Below, piece after piece: positions 33,574-41,579 of a stretch of 64,000 nucleotides of DNA. Each line of letters starts with the position of its first letter. The first letter of the stretch is position 1. Origin of the DNA: Noviherbaspirillum pedocola (GTDB lineage Bacteria > Pseudomonadota > Gammaproteobacteria > Burkholderiales > Burkholderiaceae_D); contig NZ_JAEPBG010000006.1 in assembly GCF_016632335.1 (NCBI RefSeq), positions 62,001 to 126,000 of the forward strand. The letters run 5' to 3'. The notes under the pieces were generated by a model. That model saw only the letters and a list, made by a program, of their open reading frames with translations. It was not told the origin of the DNA and did no database searches. A program made the translations under genes and the position numbers.

Positions 33574-36006
33574 ATGGAACCGAACATACTGACCCTGGAA
33601 GGATTCAAGGGCATTCGTGCCGGCCGGGGAAAGGACGCCATCACCGTCGATCTCGACGCACTGGTCCCGCAAGACGCCAGAATCGTGGCCATCACCGGCC
33701 CCAACGGCAGCGGCAAGACCACGATCCTGGACAACCTGCATCCGTATCGCACGATGCCTTCGCACAGCAGCACGCTGACCGTTGGCGGCTTTTCGTACTG
33801 GGACCACATCCACGGCAACGCCGCCAAGAAGGAACTGGAATGGACGAACGGCGGTCGCCGCTATCGTCAAACGCTGGTCTTCCGCAGGACCAACACCACC
33901 CAGAAAACCAGCGCCTACCTGCATGTTCTGAGCGAGGCCTCGGGAGAATGGGAGCCGGTCGAGCTGAAGGACGGCACCAAGTCCGACGGCAGCACCGCCA
34001 GCTACGACCGTTGTATCGAATCGATCCTCGGGCCGTCGGAGTCGTTTTTCACATCCCACTTCGCGGCACAGGGGCGCAAGCCGCTTTCCGGCTACACCGC
34101 TTCGGAGATCAAGGCGCTGCTGGCGTCGATCCTGAACTATGCCGACTTGCAGGAAAAATCGGCCAAGGCGAGATTGGTTGCCAATATCCTCAAGCTCAAG
34201 CTCGACGAACTGCAGGGCACGATCGGGCAGTCCCGTGGTGCGCAAGCCGACGCCGATGAGGTCAAGGCGCAGATCGCTGCGCTCGATGAGGCGCTCGCGG
34301 GCCGAGCCGAGGTCGAACAGCAGCATCAGGCAGCCATCGACGGCGCGCGCAAGGCACTGGCGCTCATCGAGGCGCGACGCGATGCGCAAGCCGCAGATGA
34401 GCAACAGCGGCACGATCTGAACGAGCAACTCCGGCAGATCGCCGCCGACGCGGAACACTCGCGCAGCCAGATCCAGGCGCAGCACCAGAAGGATGTGCAA
34501 GCCGTCGGCGAAGCGCGCACCCGCGCACAGGAGGAGCTGGAGCGAGAAAAAGCGAAGCAGCCCTTGCTCGAAGCCGAAATCAAGCGCCTGACCGAGCTTG
34601 TCGGTCGCGCCGCTGAAATCGAGGCGGCAATCGCGGCAGCACCCAACCTGCGCGCGGTGGTCGATGAGCAGGACCGGCTGATCGAGGCGTCACAAAGCCG
34701 GCTTGAAACGCTGCGTCCGGTGCGCGAAGCCGTCAGCAAGGATACGGCGGGCGCGTCGAGCCTGACGACGGCCGGAATGGCGAAGGCCGAGCAGCTGGCG
34801 TCGCTGAAGGAAACGGCCGGATTGATTGGCCGCGTTCCATGCCGGGGATCGACGATGCAGGGGGCGTGCCCCTTGCTGGCCAATGCCAACGCGGCAGAGG
34901 CGAAGATCGTTCCCCAGGCGCGTGAGCTTCAGGACAAGCGCGACGAACTGCGCACGGTGCATGCCCGTATCAAGGCAAACACCGCGTTGCTGGAAGAAGC
35001 GCAGGCGCTGGAGCAGTCGGTACGTGGCGCGCACGCCGAGCGGAAGAAAGCCGCCGACATGCTGGACAGGAATGGACAGCTTTGTGCGATGGCGCCGCTT
35101 CTGGACGATGCGCGGGCAAGACTGCCGCAGCTGAAACAAGCCGGGGAAGCGTTCCAGTCGCTGGCGGCCAAGCACGGCGAACAGGCCAGGCAGTTCGATG
35201 CGCATGTCGTGGAGCTTGAGCAAACGCGCCAGCGCGCGCTAGATCAGGTCGACGCGCAACGGGCACAGCGCGCTGCGCTTGTCGCAGAACGCATCGCCAA
35301 GCTGGCGGCGCCCATCACGGATGCGCAGATCGCCGCGGCCCGCAGGGATGTGGATACTGCAATTGCGGCGCTCAACGCGGCGCAGATCGCAACGCAGGCC
35401 AGTCGTGACAAGCGCAACGAAGCCTGTGCGCGCCTGTCCGGGTTGCAGGCATTGATCGCCGGCATGCAGGAGACGGTGGCCAAGGCGGAGCGTATCGGCA
35501 ACGAGATCGCCAAATGGCGGTTGGTCGAGCACGGCTGCGGCAACAACGGCCTGATTGCACTCTCAATCGACGATGCCGGCCCGGCGATTGCGGCCCATTG
35601 CAACGCGCTTCTGCGCGCCTGCTACGGTCCGCGCTTCACGGTGAGTTTCGACACACAGGAGGAAACCAAGAAAGGCAATCTGAAAGAGACCTTCGATATC
35701 CGTGTCTGGGATGGTGAAGTCGGCGAGGAAAAATCGCTGACCAACATGTCGCCGGGAGAAAGGGTCTGGATCAACGATTGCCTGGCGCGGTCCATCGCGC
35801 TGTATGAATCCGAGTCCTCGGGCAGGAGCATCCAAACCCTGTTCACCGACGAAACGGACGGTCCTCTGGATCCGGAACGCAAGCGCCAGTTCATGCGGAT
35901 GAAGCGTGCTCTTCTCGAACACGGGAATTGCCGGGAGTTCTTTATCTCCCACACGCCGGATCTGCAGGAAATGGCGGACTACTGCCTGGACGTCACAACG
36001 CTCTGA
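33574..36006 (+). CDS. sbcC: SbcC/Rad50-type ATPase
   Basis: 810-residue SMC-like ATPase, partner of SbcD in DNA-end and hairpin processing. N-terminal Walker A GPNGSGKT (42-49), long coiled coils on both sides, and C-terminal signature NMSPGERVW with Walker B FTDETDGPLD. The usual zinc-hook CxxC is replaced by C423-x8-C432 (VPCRGSTMQGACPLL), a variant hook. It is shorter than chromosomal SbcC (about 1000 residues or more), as in phage-type versions. It has its own promoter P3 and a strong leader, and it lies 4 kb from sbcD with unrelated genes between. Confidence 0.87.
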   Translation: MEPNILTLEGFKGIRAGRGKDAITVDLDALVPQDARIVAITGPNGSGKTTILDNLHPYRTMPSHSSTLTVGGFSYWDHIHGNAAKKELEWTNGGRRYRQTLVFRRTNTTQKTSAYLHVLSEASGEWEPVELKDGTKSDGSTASYDRCIESILGPSESFFTSHFAAQGRKPLSGYTASEIKALLASILNYADLQEKSAKARLVANILKLKLDELQGTIGQSRGAQADADEVKAQIAALDEALAGRAEVEQQHQAAIDGARKALALIEARRDAQAADEQQRHDLNEQLRQIAADAEHSRSQIQAQHQKDVQAVGEARTRAQEELEREKAKQPLLEAEIKRLTELVGRAAEIEAAIAAAPNLRAVVDEQDRLIEASQSRLETLRPVREAVSKDTAGASSLTTAGMAKAEQLASLKETAGLIGRVPCRGSTMQGACPLLANANAAEAKIVPQARELQDKRDELRTVHARIKANTALLEEAQALEQSVRGAHAERKKAADMLDRNGQLCAMAPLLDDARARLPQLKQAGEAFQSLAAKHGEQARQFDAHVVELEQTRQRALDQVDAQRAQRAALVAERIAKLAAPITDAQIAAARRDVDTAIAALNAAQIATQASRDKRNEACARLSGLQALIAGMQETVAKAERIGNEIAKWRLVEHGCGNNGLIALSIDDAGPAIAAHCNALLRACYGPRFTVSFDTQEETKKGNLKETFDIRVWDGEVGEEKSLTNMSPGERVWINDCLARSIALYESESSGRSIQTLFTDETDGPLDPERKRQFMRMKRALLEHGNCREFFISHTPDLQEMADYCLDVTTL

Positions 36007-36012
36007 CAGTAC

Positions 36013-36117
36013 GAAAAGGCCGCAAGGCCTTTTCAATGCCTTCACAGGCAACGAAAAGGTGGTATCGACACCTGTCTTCCACAGACGCCGTTGCAACGGC
36101 AACTTTTTTCGGGAGGC
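36013..36117 (+). promoter_or_regulatory. Hairpins between sbcC and the 36123 gene
   Basis: GAAAAGGCC-gcaa-GGCCTTTTC (36013-36034) could act as a terminator or hairpin 1. It is followed by GCCGT-tgca-ACGGC and GGGAGGC before the ATG at 36123. The anti-SD match is weak here. Confidence 0.5.
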
Positions 36118-36122
36118 ACAGC

Positions 36123-36275
36123 ATGCAGTATGTCGAAATCAATCTCGATGGCGTGAATGTTGTCAAGCGCTGTCCGATCTTCAAGAAGGGCGATGGCACG
36201 CCCGACTACGCCGAAATCCGCAGGCACTTCATCGAAATGGGGTACGCGGTCGGCACTTACCTGCGCATCTGCTGA
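36123..36275 (+). CDS. Small hypothetical protein
   Basis: 50 residues, alpha/beta: VEINLDGVNVVKRCPIF followed by a helix-like YAEIRRHFIEMGYAVGTYLRI. No recognised family. GGGAGG lies before the ATG. Confidence 0.5.
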   Translation: MQYVEINLDGVNVVKRCPIFKKGDGTPDYAEIRRHFIEMGYAVGTYLRIC

Positions 36276-36304
36276 ATGCGCAGACGCTCCCTGAAAGCTA
36301 CATC

Positions 36305-36382
36305 GCTTTCCTGATCCCTTCCGGGATTGGCAAGGCCAACTGTCGCCTGTTCCCTTGACGACGCCGGACACCGGCATAGGAG
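36305..36382 (+). promoter_or_regulatory. Two-hairpin leader (36389 gene, bulged SD stem)
   Basis: Hairpin 1: GCTTTCCTGATCCC...GGGATTGGCAAGGC (36305-36336). GCCGG-aca-CCGGC (36363-36375) is followed by AGGAGAAC. The upstream GTTCCCT pairs with it with one bulged base rather than perfectly. Confidence 0.5.
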
Positions 36383-36388
36383 AACGCC

Positions 36389-36592
36389 ATGCAAGACAAC
36401 ACCACCCACAAGATGCCGAAATCCAAGCGCGGCGCAGTCCGCCAGTACAACGCGCTCGTCACCAGGTTCTACCGAGAACTGGATGGTGGCTGCACGTTCG
36501 GTATCGACTGGCCAACGGCACGTAGTTTCTTCCCCAAGGAATGCGCGCACATCGACGCCATGCGCTCGGCTTTCGCAGCCCTGCCCGATTGA
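36389..36592 (+). CDS. Small hypothetical protein
   Basis: 67 residues, basic N-terminus (HKMPKSKRGAVRQYNALVTRFYREL) and an alpha/beta C-terminal part with WPTARSFFPKECAHIDAM. Function unknown. Confidence 0.5.
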   Translation: MQDNTTHKMPKSKRGAVRQYNALVTRFYRELDGGCTFGIDWPTARSFFPKECAHIDAMRSAFAALPD

Positions 36593-36605
36593 CAGCGCGA
36601 ATGCG

Positions 36606-36691
36606 CTTTTCTGAACCCGCGACGGGTTCGGAAAAGGCCGACAACGCCTTTTGCTCCTTTTCAACGCCGCTATAGCGGCATCTACTGGAGC
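36606..36691 (+). promoter_or_regulatory. Two-hairpin SD-sequestering leader (36698 gene)
   Basis: Hairpin 1: CTTTTCTGAACCCG...CGGGTTCGGAAAAGG (36606-36637). The anti-SD GCTCC (36653-36657) complements GGAGC (36687-36691), changed together from the common CTCCTT/AAGGAG pair. GCCGC-tata-GCGGC (36666-36679) lies between. Confidence 0.65.
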
Positions 36692-36697
36692 CTCACC

Positions 36698-37033
36698 ATG
36701 GATTTCGTCGAAATCGGACCCACCCCGTCCGAAGAAAATTGCGAGCAATGCGGCACCGCGACCTACTGTCCGAGCCGCGCCAGGACCGAATGCGCCGTCT
36801 TTGCCAACCAGATCCGCCGCCACTACGGCGAACCACCGGAAGGCGCAAGCATCAGGACCAAGGGCAACCGCTGCGACGCCGGCACCTACTACGAGGTCGC
36901 CATCGACTACAGCGACGCCGCCGGCTGCGACTATGCGTTCTCGGTCGAAGGCGATACGAAGGGCGCACTGGTGCGCTGGGACGCCGAGGCACTCAACGAA
37001 CTGCGCACGCACGGCCTGCTGGCTGCGGCCTGA
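36698..37033 (+). CDS. Small Cys-containing hypothetical protein
   Basis: 111 residues. NCEQCGTATYCPSRARTEC near the N-terminus (four Cys) looks like a compact metal-binding module. The rest is acidic and beta-rich (GTYYEVAIDYSDAAGCDYAF). No known family. Probably co-transcribed with the next three genes. Confidence 0.55.
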   Translation: MDFVEIGPTPSEENCEQCGTATYCPSRARTECAVFANQIRRHYGEPPEGASIRTKGNRCDAGTYYEVAIDYSDAAGCDYAFSVEGDTKGALVRWDAEALNELRTHGLLAAA

Positions 37034-37053
37034 TGCAATCACGGAGAGCTGCC

Positions 37054-37248
37054 ATGTCGACCGTCAATCTGCCCCTGCCCTGCCGCCGCGCCATCCAGCA
37101 ATGGGAATGCCGCGGCGCACGTACCCTGGACCGCCTCGAGGACCTGGTCGCCCAATGCGCCAGCGAAGCGGGTCAGGAAAACCAAACTCTGGAACTGCAG
37201 CGCCTCACGCGAAAAAGCGTGCCGAACTGGAAGATCCAGCAATCCTGA
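37054..37248 (+). CDS. Small hypothetical protein
   Basis: 64 residues with a helical middle (LDRLEDLVAQCASEAGQENQ) and a basic end. GGAGAG lies before the ATG. 20 bases downstream of the preceding gene; function unknown. Confidence 0.5.
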   Translation: MSTVNLPLPCRRAIQQWECRGARTLDRLEDLVAQCASEAGQENQTLELQRLTRKSVPNWKIQQS

Positions 37249-37313
37249 CCCAAGCACGACCCGCCCTCTTACCGCGGCGGGCCGCATTCCAAGACATCGA
37301 AGGAGAAAACACC

Positions 37314-37535
37314 ATGATTACGTCACGCCGTGTTCGCTTTGGGAACCTGCTGACTGAAGCAAGCCGCCAGTCGACCGATTGGCTTATCGCGTCCCTTCAG
37401 GACAAGACGCACAACAACGGCTATTTCTCGCCGCTTGCCCGCCTGGCATGCCTGCGCGTGCTCATGTTCCGTATCCAGAACGGCATGTGCTATCTCGAAA
37501 AGAAGCGCTTCGTGCGCCGCGAGTTCGGGATCTGA
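37314..37535 (+). CDS. Small hypothetical protein
   Basis: 73 residues, basic, with arginine-rich ends (MITSRRVRFGNLLTEASRQS, KKRFVRREFGI) and a helical middle (SPLARLACLRVLMFRIQ). AAGGAG lies before the ATG. Function unknown. Confidence 0.5.
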   Translation: MITSRRVRFGNLLTEASRQSTDWLIASLQDKTHNNGYFSPLARLACLRVLMFRIQNGMCYLEKKRFVRREFGI

Positions 37536-37566
37536 AAGCCTTCCACCTTCATGCAAGAGACCTACC

Positions 37567-38016
37567 ATGAACAAGGAAATCACTCCGTGGAATCCATGTC
37601 AGCGCGCCATCGCCCGGGTGCTGAATCCGCTACCCGCACCGAAGCGCTGTCCTGACTGCGGCGCCAAGGTCGAGATCGTCAACCATACGGCCATTTACGG
37701 AAAAGCCTACAGCGAATGGCCATGGGCATACCGGTGCACCGCGACATGGAAGTGCGACAGTCGCGTCGGCATGCATCCGCAGACCAACATCCCACTGGGT
37801 GCTCTCGCCAACCGCGAAACCCGCGCAGCGCGCATGCAGGCCAAGGATGCATTCAACCCGCTGTGGCAAAGCAAACGGATGACCCGAAGCGAAGCGTATG
37901 CCTGGCTTGCCAAGCAACTCTCGATCGCCAAGGTCGAGTCTTGCCACATCGGCTGGTTCGATGTGAAAACCTGCCAGCGCGTCGTGAAGGTATGCCGCGC
38001 CTATAAACCGATCTAG
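37567..38016 (+). CDS. DUF3268-like zinc-finger protein
   Basis: 149-residue protein resembling the phage/plasmid DUF3268 zinc-finger family. CPDCG near residue 28, an IYGKAYSE segment, a YRCTATWKC second Cys pair, then the characteristic HPQTNIPLGALANRETRAAR and SKRMTRSEAYAWLA. The domain is thought to bind DNA or ssDNA-associated proteins in mobile elements; exact role unknown. It starts 31 bases after the preceding gene. Confidence 0.75.
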   Translation: MNKEITPWNPCQRAIARVLNPLPAPKRCPDCGAKVEIVNHTAIYGKAYSEWPWAYRCTATWKCDSRVGMHPQTNIPLGALANRETRAARMQAKDAFNPLWQSKRMTRSEAYAWLAKQLSIAKVESCHIGWFDVKTCQRVVKVCRAYKPI

Positions 38017-38044
38017 CCGTGCGCTGACATCTGCACATTTTTCT

Positions 38045-38128
38045 GAACCCTTGATTCAAGGGGTTCGGAAAGGTTGCCCAAGCGACCCTCCTGTTTTCAC
38101 TCACCGCCGTAGAGACGGCACTCAGGAG
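38045..38128 (+). promoter_or_regulatory. Two-hairpin SD-sequestering leader (38134 gene)
   Basis: Hairpin 1: GAACCC...GGGTTCGG (38045-38073). The anti-SD CTCCTG (38088-38093) complements CAGGAG (38123-38128), again changed as a pair. GCCGT-agag-ACGGC (38106-38119) lies between. Confidence 0.65.
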
Positions 38129-38133
38129 AAACC

Positions 38134-38664
38134 ATGACGAACAACATAACCGCCCTGCTCGCGCAGGTCGCCGCATTGGCCGCATACGCCCGCAGCAACG
38201 GCTACACCGATGCCGGCACGTCCCCGCCAGACGGCCTCGAAACCAAGCTACACGAAGCGTTTGCCGATCTCGAAAAGCGCAACAGCACACTGCAGGCAAG
38301 CATTGCGGCGGGAAAGGCACTGCTGGTCGCGGAAATGGACCGTGGCAACCAACGCACCGAACTGGCAATGCAGCTTCGCGATGAACTGGCGCAGGTCCGT
38401 GAATCAGCGCCGAAGAGCATCAAGCCGATACAGGAGTCGTGGACCATGTTCGATGAAAACCAGGACGGCAACGCGAAGACTCCCGGCTTTCAACGCAGCG
38501 GATTTGAACTCGTGCTGCTCGCGGAAGCCTACGCTACGCAAATCTGCGCCGATTCCCGGTTCACGCCGCGCAAGGTGTACATCGTCGACGCGACCGACCT
38601 AGATCCTTCGCACGTTGACACCAGCGCGACGTACAAGGTGCCGGATACGGCGACGGCTTTCTGA
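38134..38664 (+). CDS. Hypothetical coiled-coil protein
   Basis: 176-residue protein with a helical/coiled-coil stretch (about residues 40-90: FADLEKRNSTLQASIAAGKA, AMQLRDELAQVRESAPK) and a mixed C-terminal part. No catalytic motif or membrane segment. Function unknown. Confidence 0.55.
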   Translation: MTNNITALLAQVAALAAYARSNGYTDAGTSPPDGLETKLHEAFADLEKRNSTLQASIAAGKALLVAEMDRGNQRTELAMQLRDELAQVRESAPKSIKPIQESWTMFDENQDGNAKTPGFQRSGFELVLLAEAYATQICADSRFTPRKVYIVDATDLDPSHVDTSATYKVPDTATAF

Positions 38665-38697
38665 GCCGCGCACGATGCGATTATGAGGAGAGACCAC

Positions 38698-38880
38698 ATG
38701 ACATTCGCTATCAAGGTGCGCGGCCCCGGCAAGACGGGCGCAACACTCTCGCAGGAACAGTTCGATGGGTGCGAGGACATCCTCGTCAAGCTGATGAACC
38801 AGGAACTGTCGGTGAAGGCTGCCGATGCGGCGATTGCCGTCAAATGCGAAGAGGTTGGCCTGCCGCTGCAGTTCGCGTAA
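38698..38880 (+). CDS. Small hypothetical protein
   Basis: 60 residues (TFAIKVRGPGKTGATLSQEQ, then a helix and a CEE end). GGAG lies before the ATG at 38698. It begins 33 bases after the preceding stop and may be co-transcribed with it. Confidence 0.45.
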   Translation: MTFAIKVRGPGKTGATLSQEQFDGCEDILVKLMNQELSVKAADAAIAVKCEEVGLPLQFA

Positions 38881-38892
38881 CGCCATCCGAGC

Positions 38893-39010
38893 GCCTTTCT
38901 GAACTCCTTTCCGGGAGTTCGGTGAGGTCTGTACAAACCCTGCCCGTTTTTTTGCGCCGCTACGCGGCATAACCGGCAGGCATTCGTGCCACATGCCATC
39001 TCCAAGGAGA
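38893..39010 (+). promoter_or_regulatory. Two-hairpin leader (39018 gene, variant)
   Basis: Hairpin 1 at 38893-38927. GCCGC-tac-GCGGC at 38956-38968 is followed by GGCA/TGCC-type hairpins. TCTC and GAGA (about 38999-39010) around the SD form a tight stem-loop with a 4-base loop. This leader keeps the hairpin but folds the SD locally instead of with an upstream anti-SD. Confidence 0.5.
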
Positions 39011-39017
39011 CAGCAAC

Positions 39018-39401
39018 ATGGACAAGTATCTCGAAAAGCAGCAGCGGCTCGCGGCGCTGAAGGGCTGGAGCAACGTCACGATTCTCGACGGCCAGATCGC
39101 ATCGGTCGCCGTCAGTGGCGAAATCTCGTACCCGCCAATTCCGCGCTGGGTATTCGACAACGCCGCGGCACTGCACCTGATGGTCGAGCATAAACTCAAC
39201 CCGATGCGTGTTGACGATACGCGGCCGTTCTTCGTTGTCGACGGCATATACGGCGCTTCGCTGGCAATCGTCTTCTTCGACGAACACGGCAACGATGCAT
39301 ATGCAGCCCTGCGCTATGCGCTGGTGTGCGCGGCGATCCGGCAATTGGAGATCGCGCGCATCGTCCTCGCGGCCACGCAGCCACCGGCACTTGCCGCGTG
39401 A
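39018..39401 (+). CDS. Hypothetical protein
   Basis: 127-residue protein with beta-strand-rich first half (NVTILDGQIASVAVSGEISYPP) and a long helical second half (DAYAALRYALVCAAIRQLEIARIVLAA). May be membrane-associated at its end, but the helix contains charges, so soluble is more likely. Function unknown. Confidence 0.5.
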   Translation: MDKYLEKQQRLAALKGWSNVTILDGQIASVAVSGEISYPPIPRWVFDNAAALHLMVEHKLNPMRVDDTRPFFVVDGIYGASLAIVFFDEHGNDAYAALRYALVCAAIRQLEIARIVLAATQPPALAA

Positions 39402-39424
39402 CGCCGACGCTTGCGGAGGCAACT

Positions 39425-39649
39425 ATGCATCAGTACAAGCCGCAGGACAGGGTCAAGCTGCGCGAATCGATACGGGAGTCGTCGGAGTACAGCTCCCGGG
39501 AAAGTCTGTACGGCGCCAAGGGAGACGTGGTCGTGGTGCGTTCGGTGAGCGCCGCGCAATACCGCTACCCGATCGAGGTCGCGCATGCAGAAGCCGACGG
39601 CGATCCGTTTTTTGTCGCCGCCGAGGAAATCGAGCCGCTCGCACGGTAG
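39425..39649 (+). CDS. Small beta-barrel-like hypothetical protein
   Basis: 74 residues that read as a small SH3/KOW-like beta module (PQDRVKLRESI, YGAKGDVVVVRSVSA, YPIEVAH, FFVAAEEIEPL). GGAGG precedes the ATG. It is 23 bases after the preceding gene. A nucleic-acid or protein interaction role is possible. Confidence 0.5.
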   Translation: MHQYKPQDRVKLRESIRESSEYSSRESLYGAKGDVVVVRSVSAAQYRYPIEVAHAEADGDPFFVAAEEIEPLAR

Positions 39650-39674
39650 CGGCGCGACCTGACAATCACCACCG

Positions 39675-39760
39675 CGCTTTTTCGAGCCCCGCAAGGGGTT
39701 CGGAAAAGGCCGTGACGCCATGCCTCTTTCTTAAGCCGGACACCGGCAAAACAGGAGGCA
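39675..39760 (+). promoter_or_regulatory. Two-hairpin SD-sequestering leader (39763 gene)
   Basis: Hairpin 1: GCTTTTTCGAGCCCC...GGGGTTCGGAAAAGGC (39675-39709). The anti-SD TGCCTC (39721-39726) complements GAGGCA (39755-39760), a paired change away from CTCCTT/AAGGAG. GCCGG-aca-CCGGC (39735-39747) lies between. Confidence 0.65.
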
Positions 39761-39762
39761 AC

Positions 39763-40248
39763 ATGGAGCTATATGCCGATACTGCGGTGAATGAATACCG
39801 GCCCTTGCTGATCGGGCCCATCACCAGCGCTTTTGACGATCTGGAAGAGGAATTCAGTCCTGCCGCCATCGCCGCGCAACGTGCCAGAAGGCATGCCAAG
39901 GCAACGTCCAGTCGTGTCACGCGCACGGAAGATCCGCCGTCATGGCGCTTCATCCATGTGCCCAAGCGCGACGAAGCCGAAGCCGAGGCGCTTGGCGCGA
40001 AGTTTCATAAGCGCGCCCGCCTGTGGTACATCCCGAAAAAACTCGCGCGGCACCGGTTCCGCTGGGACGATGCGTTCGTGCCCGAGGCAATGATGCAAAG
40101 TCTCGTGGAGTTCGAGCAAGCGCGGCGCGCACTGGTACGGCGGGCGCTGCGCGTAACAGCGCGGTCGGCAGCAGGAGCCGCACCGCTGGCCGAAGAAATC
40201 CCGATCCCGGCGCCAGCGCCAAGCCCGCAGCTCGGGCTGTGGGACTGA
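39763..40248 (+). CDS. DUF5710-containing protein
   Basis: 161-residue protein. A DUF5710-like domain lies at about 61-101 (FIHVPKRDEAEAEALGAKFH, LWYIPKK), a small module common in plasmid and phage primase/helicase-associated proteins. The end is proline-rich (PIPAPAPSPQLGLWD). Probable nucleic-acid association; exact role unknown. Confidence 0.7.
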   Translation: MELYADTAVNEYRPLLIGPITSAFDDLEEEFSPAAIAAQRARRHAKATSSRVTRTEDPPSWRFIHVPKRDEAEAEALGAKFHKRARLWYIPKKLARHRFRWDDAFVPEAMMQSLVEFEQARRALVRRALRVTARSAAGAAPLAEEIPIPAPAPSPQLGLWD

Positions 40249-40264
40249 GTCCATCAAGCCGCCA

Positions 40265-40349
40265 GGCTTTTCTGAACCTCTTGCAGGTTCGGAAAAGGCA
40301 TCCAATGCCCATGCTCCTTCACCACGCCGGACACCGGCACCACAGGAGC
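40265..40349 (+). promoter_or_regulatory. Two-hairpin SD-sequestering leader (40354 gene)
   Basis: Hairpin 1: GCTTTTCTGAACC...GGTTCGGAAAAGGC (40265-40299). The anti-SD GCTCCT (40313-40318) complements AGGAGC (40344-40349). GCCGG-aca-CCGGC (40326-40338) lies between. Confidence 0.7.
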
Positions 40350-40353
40350 CATG

Positions 40354-40599
40354 ATGAAAACTGCCATCCAGAAGATCAGCGATACCGAATACCGCCACAC
40401 CGCCCGCGGCGCCGAAATGACATTGAAGCATGAGCGCGGCCAATGGGCGATGTACGTCGTCAACGCTGTCGTGCGCGCTTACCGACGCGGTTACGCCATC
40501 CCGAAATACTTCGACTCGCTCGAACAAGTCGAACAGACCTACAAGACCTGGCGCGGCATTACCGCGTTAGTCGCAGCGCAGCATCCCGCCGCGTACTGA
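40354..40599 (+). CDS. Small hypothetical protein
   Basis: 81 residues, basic, with a helical middle (LKHERGQWAMYVVNAVVRAY) and aromatics. Unknown function. Of two adjacent ATGs, I chose the one at 40354 because AGGAGC is better spaced to it. Confidence 0.5.
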   Translation: MKTAIQKISDTEYRHTARGAEMTLKHERGQWAMYVVNAVVRAYRRGYAIPKYFDSLEQVEQTYKTWRGITALVAAQHPAAY

Positions 40600-40609
40600 A
40601 TCAGAAAGT

Positions 40610-40688
40610 ATTTCCGGACCGATTTGCGGTTCGGAAATGCCATTACAGGCGCAGTCTTTTATCACGCCGTTCCACGGCAAGGAGACTG
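40610..40688 (+). promoter_or_regulatory. Two-hairpin SD-sequestering leader (40693 gene)
   Basis: Hairpin 1: ATTTCCG...CGGAAAT (40610-40639). The anti-SD CAGTCT (40652-40657) complements AGACTG (40683-40688), extended by G-U pairs across AAGG. GCCGT-tcc-ACGGC (40666-40678) lies between. Another paired change. Confidence 0.65.
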
Positions 40689-40692
40689 GACA

Positions 40693-41079
40693 ATGAACCT
40701 GAAATCCGCGATGACTGCCTTTGGCATGGTCTTCGGCAGAAAGCTGCATACGCACGCTTATGCGTCGGCGAACAAAAAAAGCAGCCATGCCACGCCGCAT
40801 AACCGGATTGGCGGATTGCTCATGGTGTACCGCTGCAACACGCACACGGACACGCGCACCTGCCAATGCGGTATGCGCTTCACGCCCGATACCGGGGTCT
40901 GGCCGCATGGCGTGGAAAGCGGCGAGCCGATCTGCATGGCCTGCGACCGCGCGGCCTTCGACATCACCACCGAAGACCGCTTGGCGCGCGCTGCTGCGCA
41001 AGCCGAGTTCCACTACAACATTCCGCAAGAGATATCGATGCAAGTCGTCACGGCACTGCGCGCCAAGCGCGGCCTGTGA
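40693..41079 (+). CDS. Small zinc-ribbon-like protein
   Basis: 128 residues. CQCG and CMAC with intervening YRCNTHTDTRTCQCGMRFTP form a plausible zinc ribbon at about 48-85. It ends in a basic region. Function unknown. Confidence 0.55.
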   Translation: MNLKSAMTAFGMVFGRKLHTHAYASANKKSSHATPHNRIGGLLMVYRCNTHTDTRTCQCGMRFTPDTGVWPHGVESGEPICMACDRAAFDITTEDRLARAAAQAEFHYNIPQEISMQVVTALRAKRGL

Positions 41080-41116
41080 ACTGAAAAGGCACCGTTCGCC
41101 ATATCTGCATAACGGA

Positions 41117-41193
41117 CCTTTCCGAACCCGTCCCCGGGTTTGGAAAGACGACACGCTCTCCCGGCTTTTCAACGCCGCATCGCGGCAGGGAGA
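41117..41193 (+). promoter_or_regulatory. Two-hairpin SD-sequestering leader (41199 gene)
   Basis: Hairpin 1: CTTTCCGAACCC...GGGTTTGGAAAG (41117-41147). The anti-SD TCTCCC (41157-41162) complements GGGAGA (41188-41193), another paired change. GCCGC-atc-GCGGC (41174-41186) lies between. Confidence 0.7.
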
Positions 41194-41198
41194 CCATC

Positions 41199-41498
41199 AT
41201 GTGCTTCGGCATGTCCATCCGTACGTGCAATCCGCTTATCCGCCAAAGCGATGCCCTGCGCATTCGCCAGGCCGTCAACAATCTCGCCATCCCTACCGAC
41301 TGTGGCCGCTGCGGCTGCCGCTTCACGCCGAAGGTGGGAATGATCGCTGTGGTGGCCGCAAGCAACCGCGCCGCATGCGATGACTGCGCCACCGGCGCAG
41401 TCGATGTGACTTCGCAAGAACAGCAAAAGCAAAACGCCATCGATCTGGAACGCTTCGACCGCCTCTACGGTCGCGTGCCGCTACGCCACGCCGCGTAG
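41199..41498 (+). CDS. Small zinc-ribbon-like protein
   Basis: 99 residues with CGRCG and CDDC spaced by about 24 residues, a zinc-ribbon-like pattern related in layout to the preceding gene. A basic C-terminus follows (DRLYGRVPLRHA). Function unknown. Confidence 0.5.
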   Translation: MCFGMSIRTCNPLIRQSDALRIRQAVNNLAIPTDCGRCGCRFTPKVGMIAVVAASNRAACDDCATGAVDVTSQEQQKQNAIDLERFDRLYGRVPLRHAA

Positions 41499-41579
41499 CG
41501 CCGGCTTCCATCCGATGCAACTGCGCGCACATCTGTTGCGACGGCGCGCTTCACAACTTCCATTCCCAAGGATTCAATC

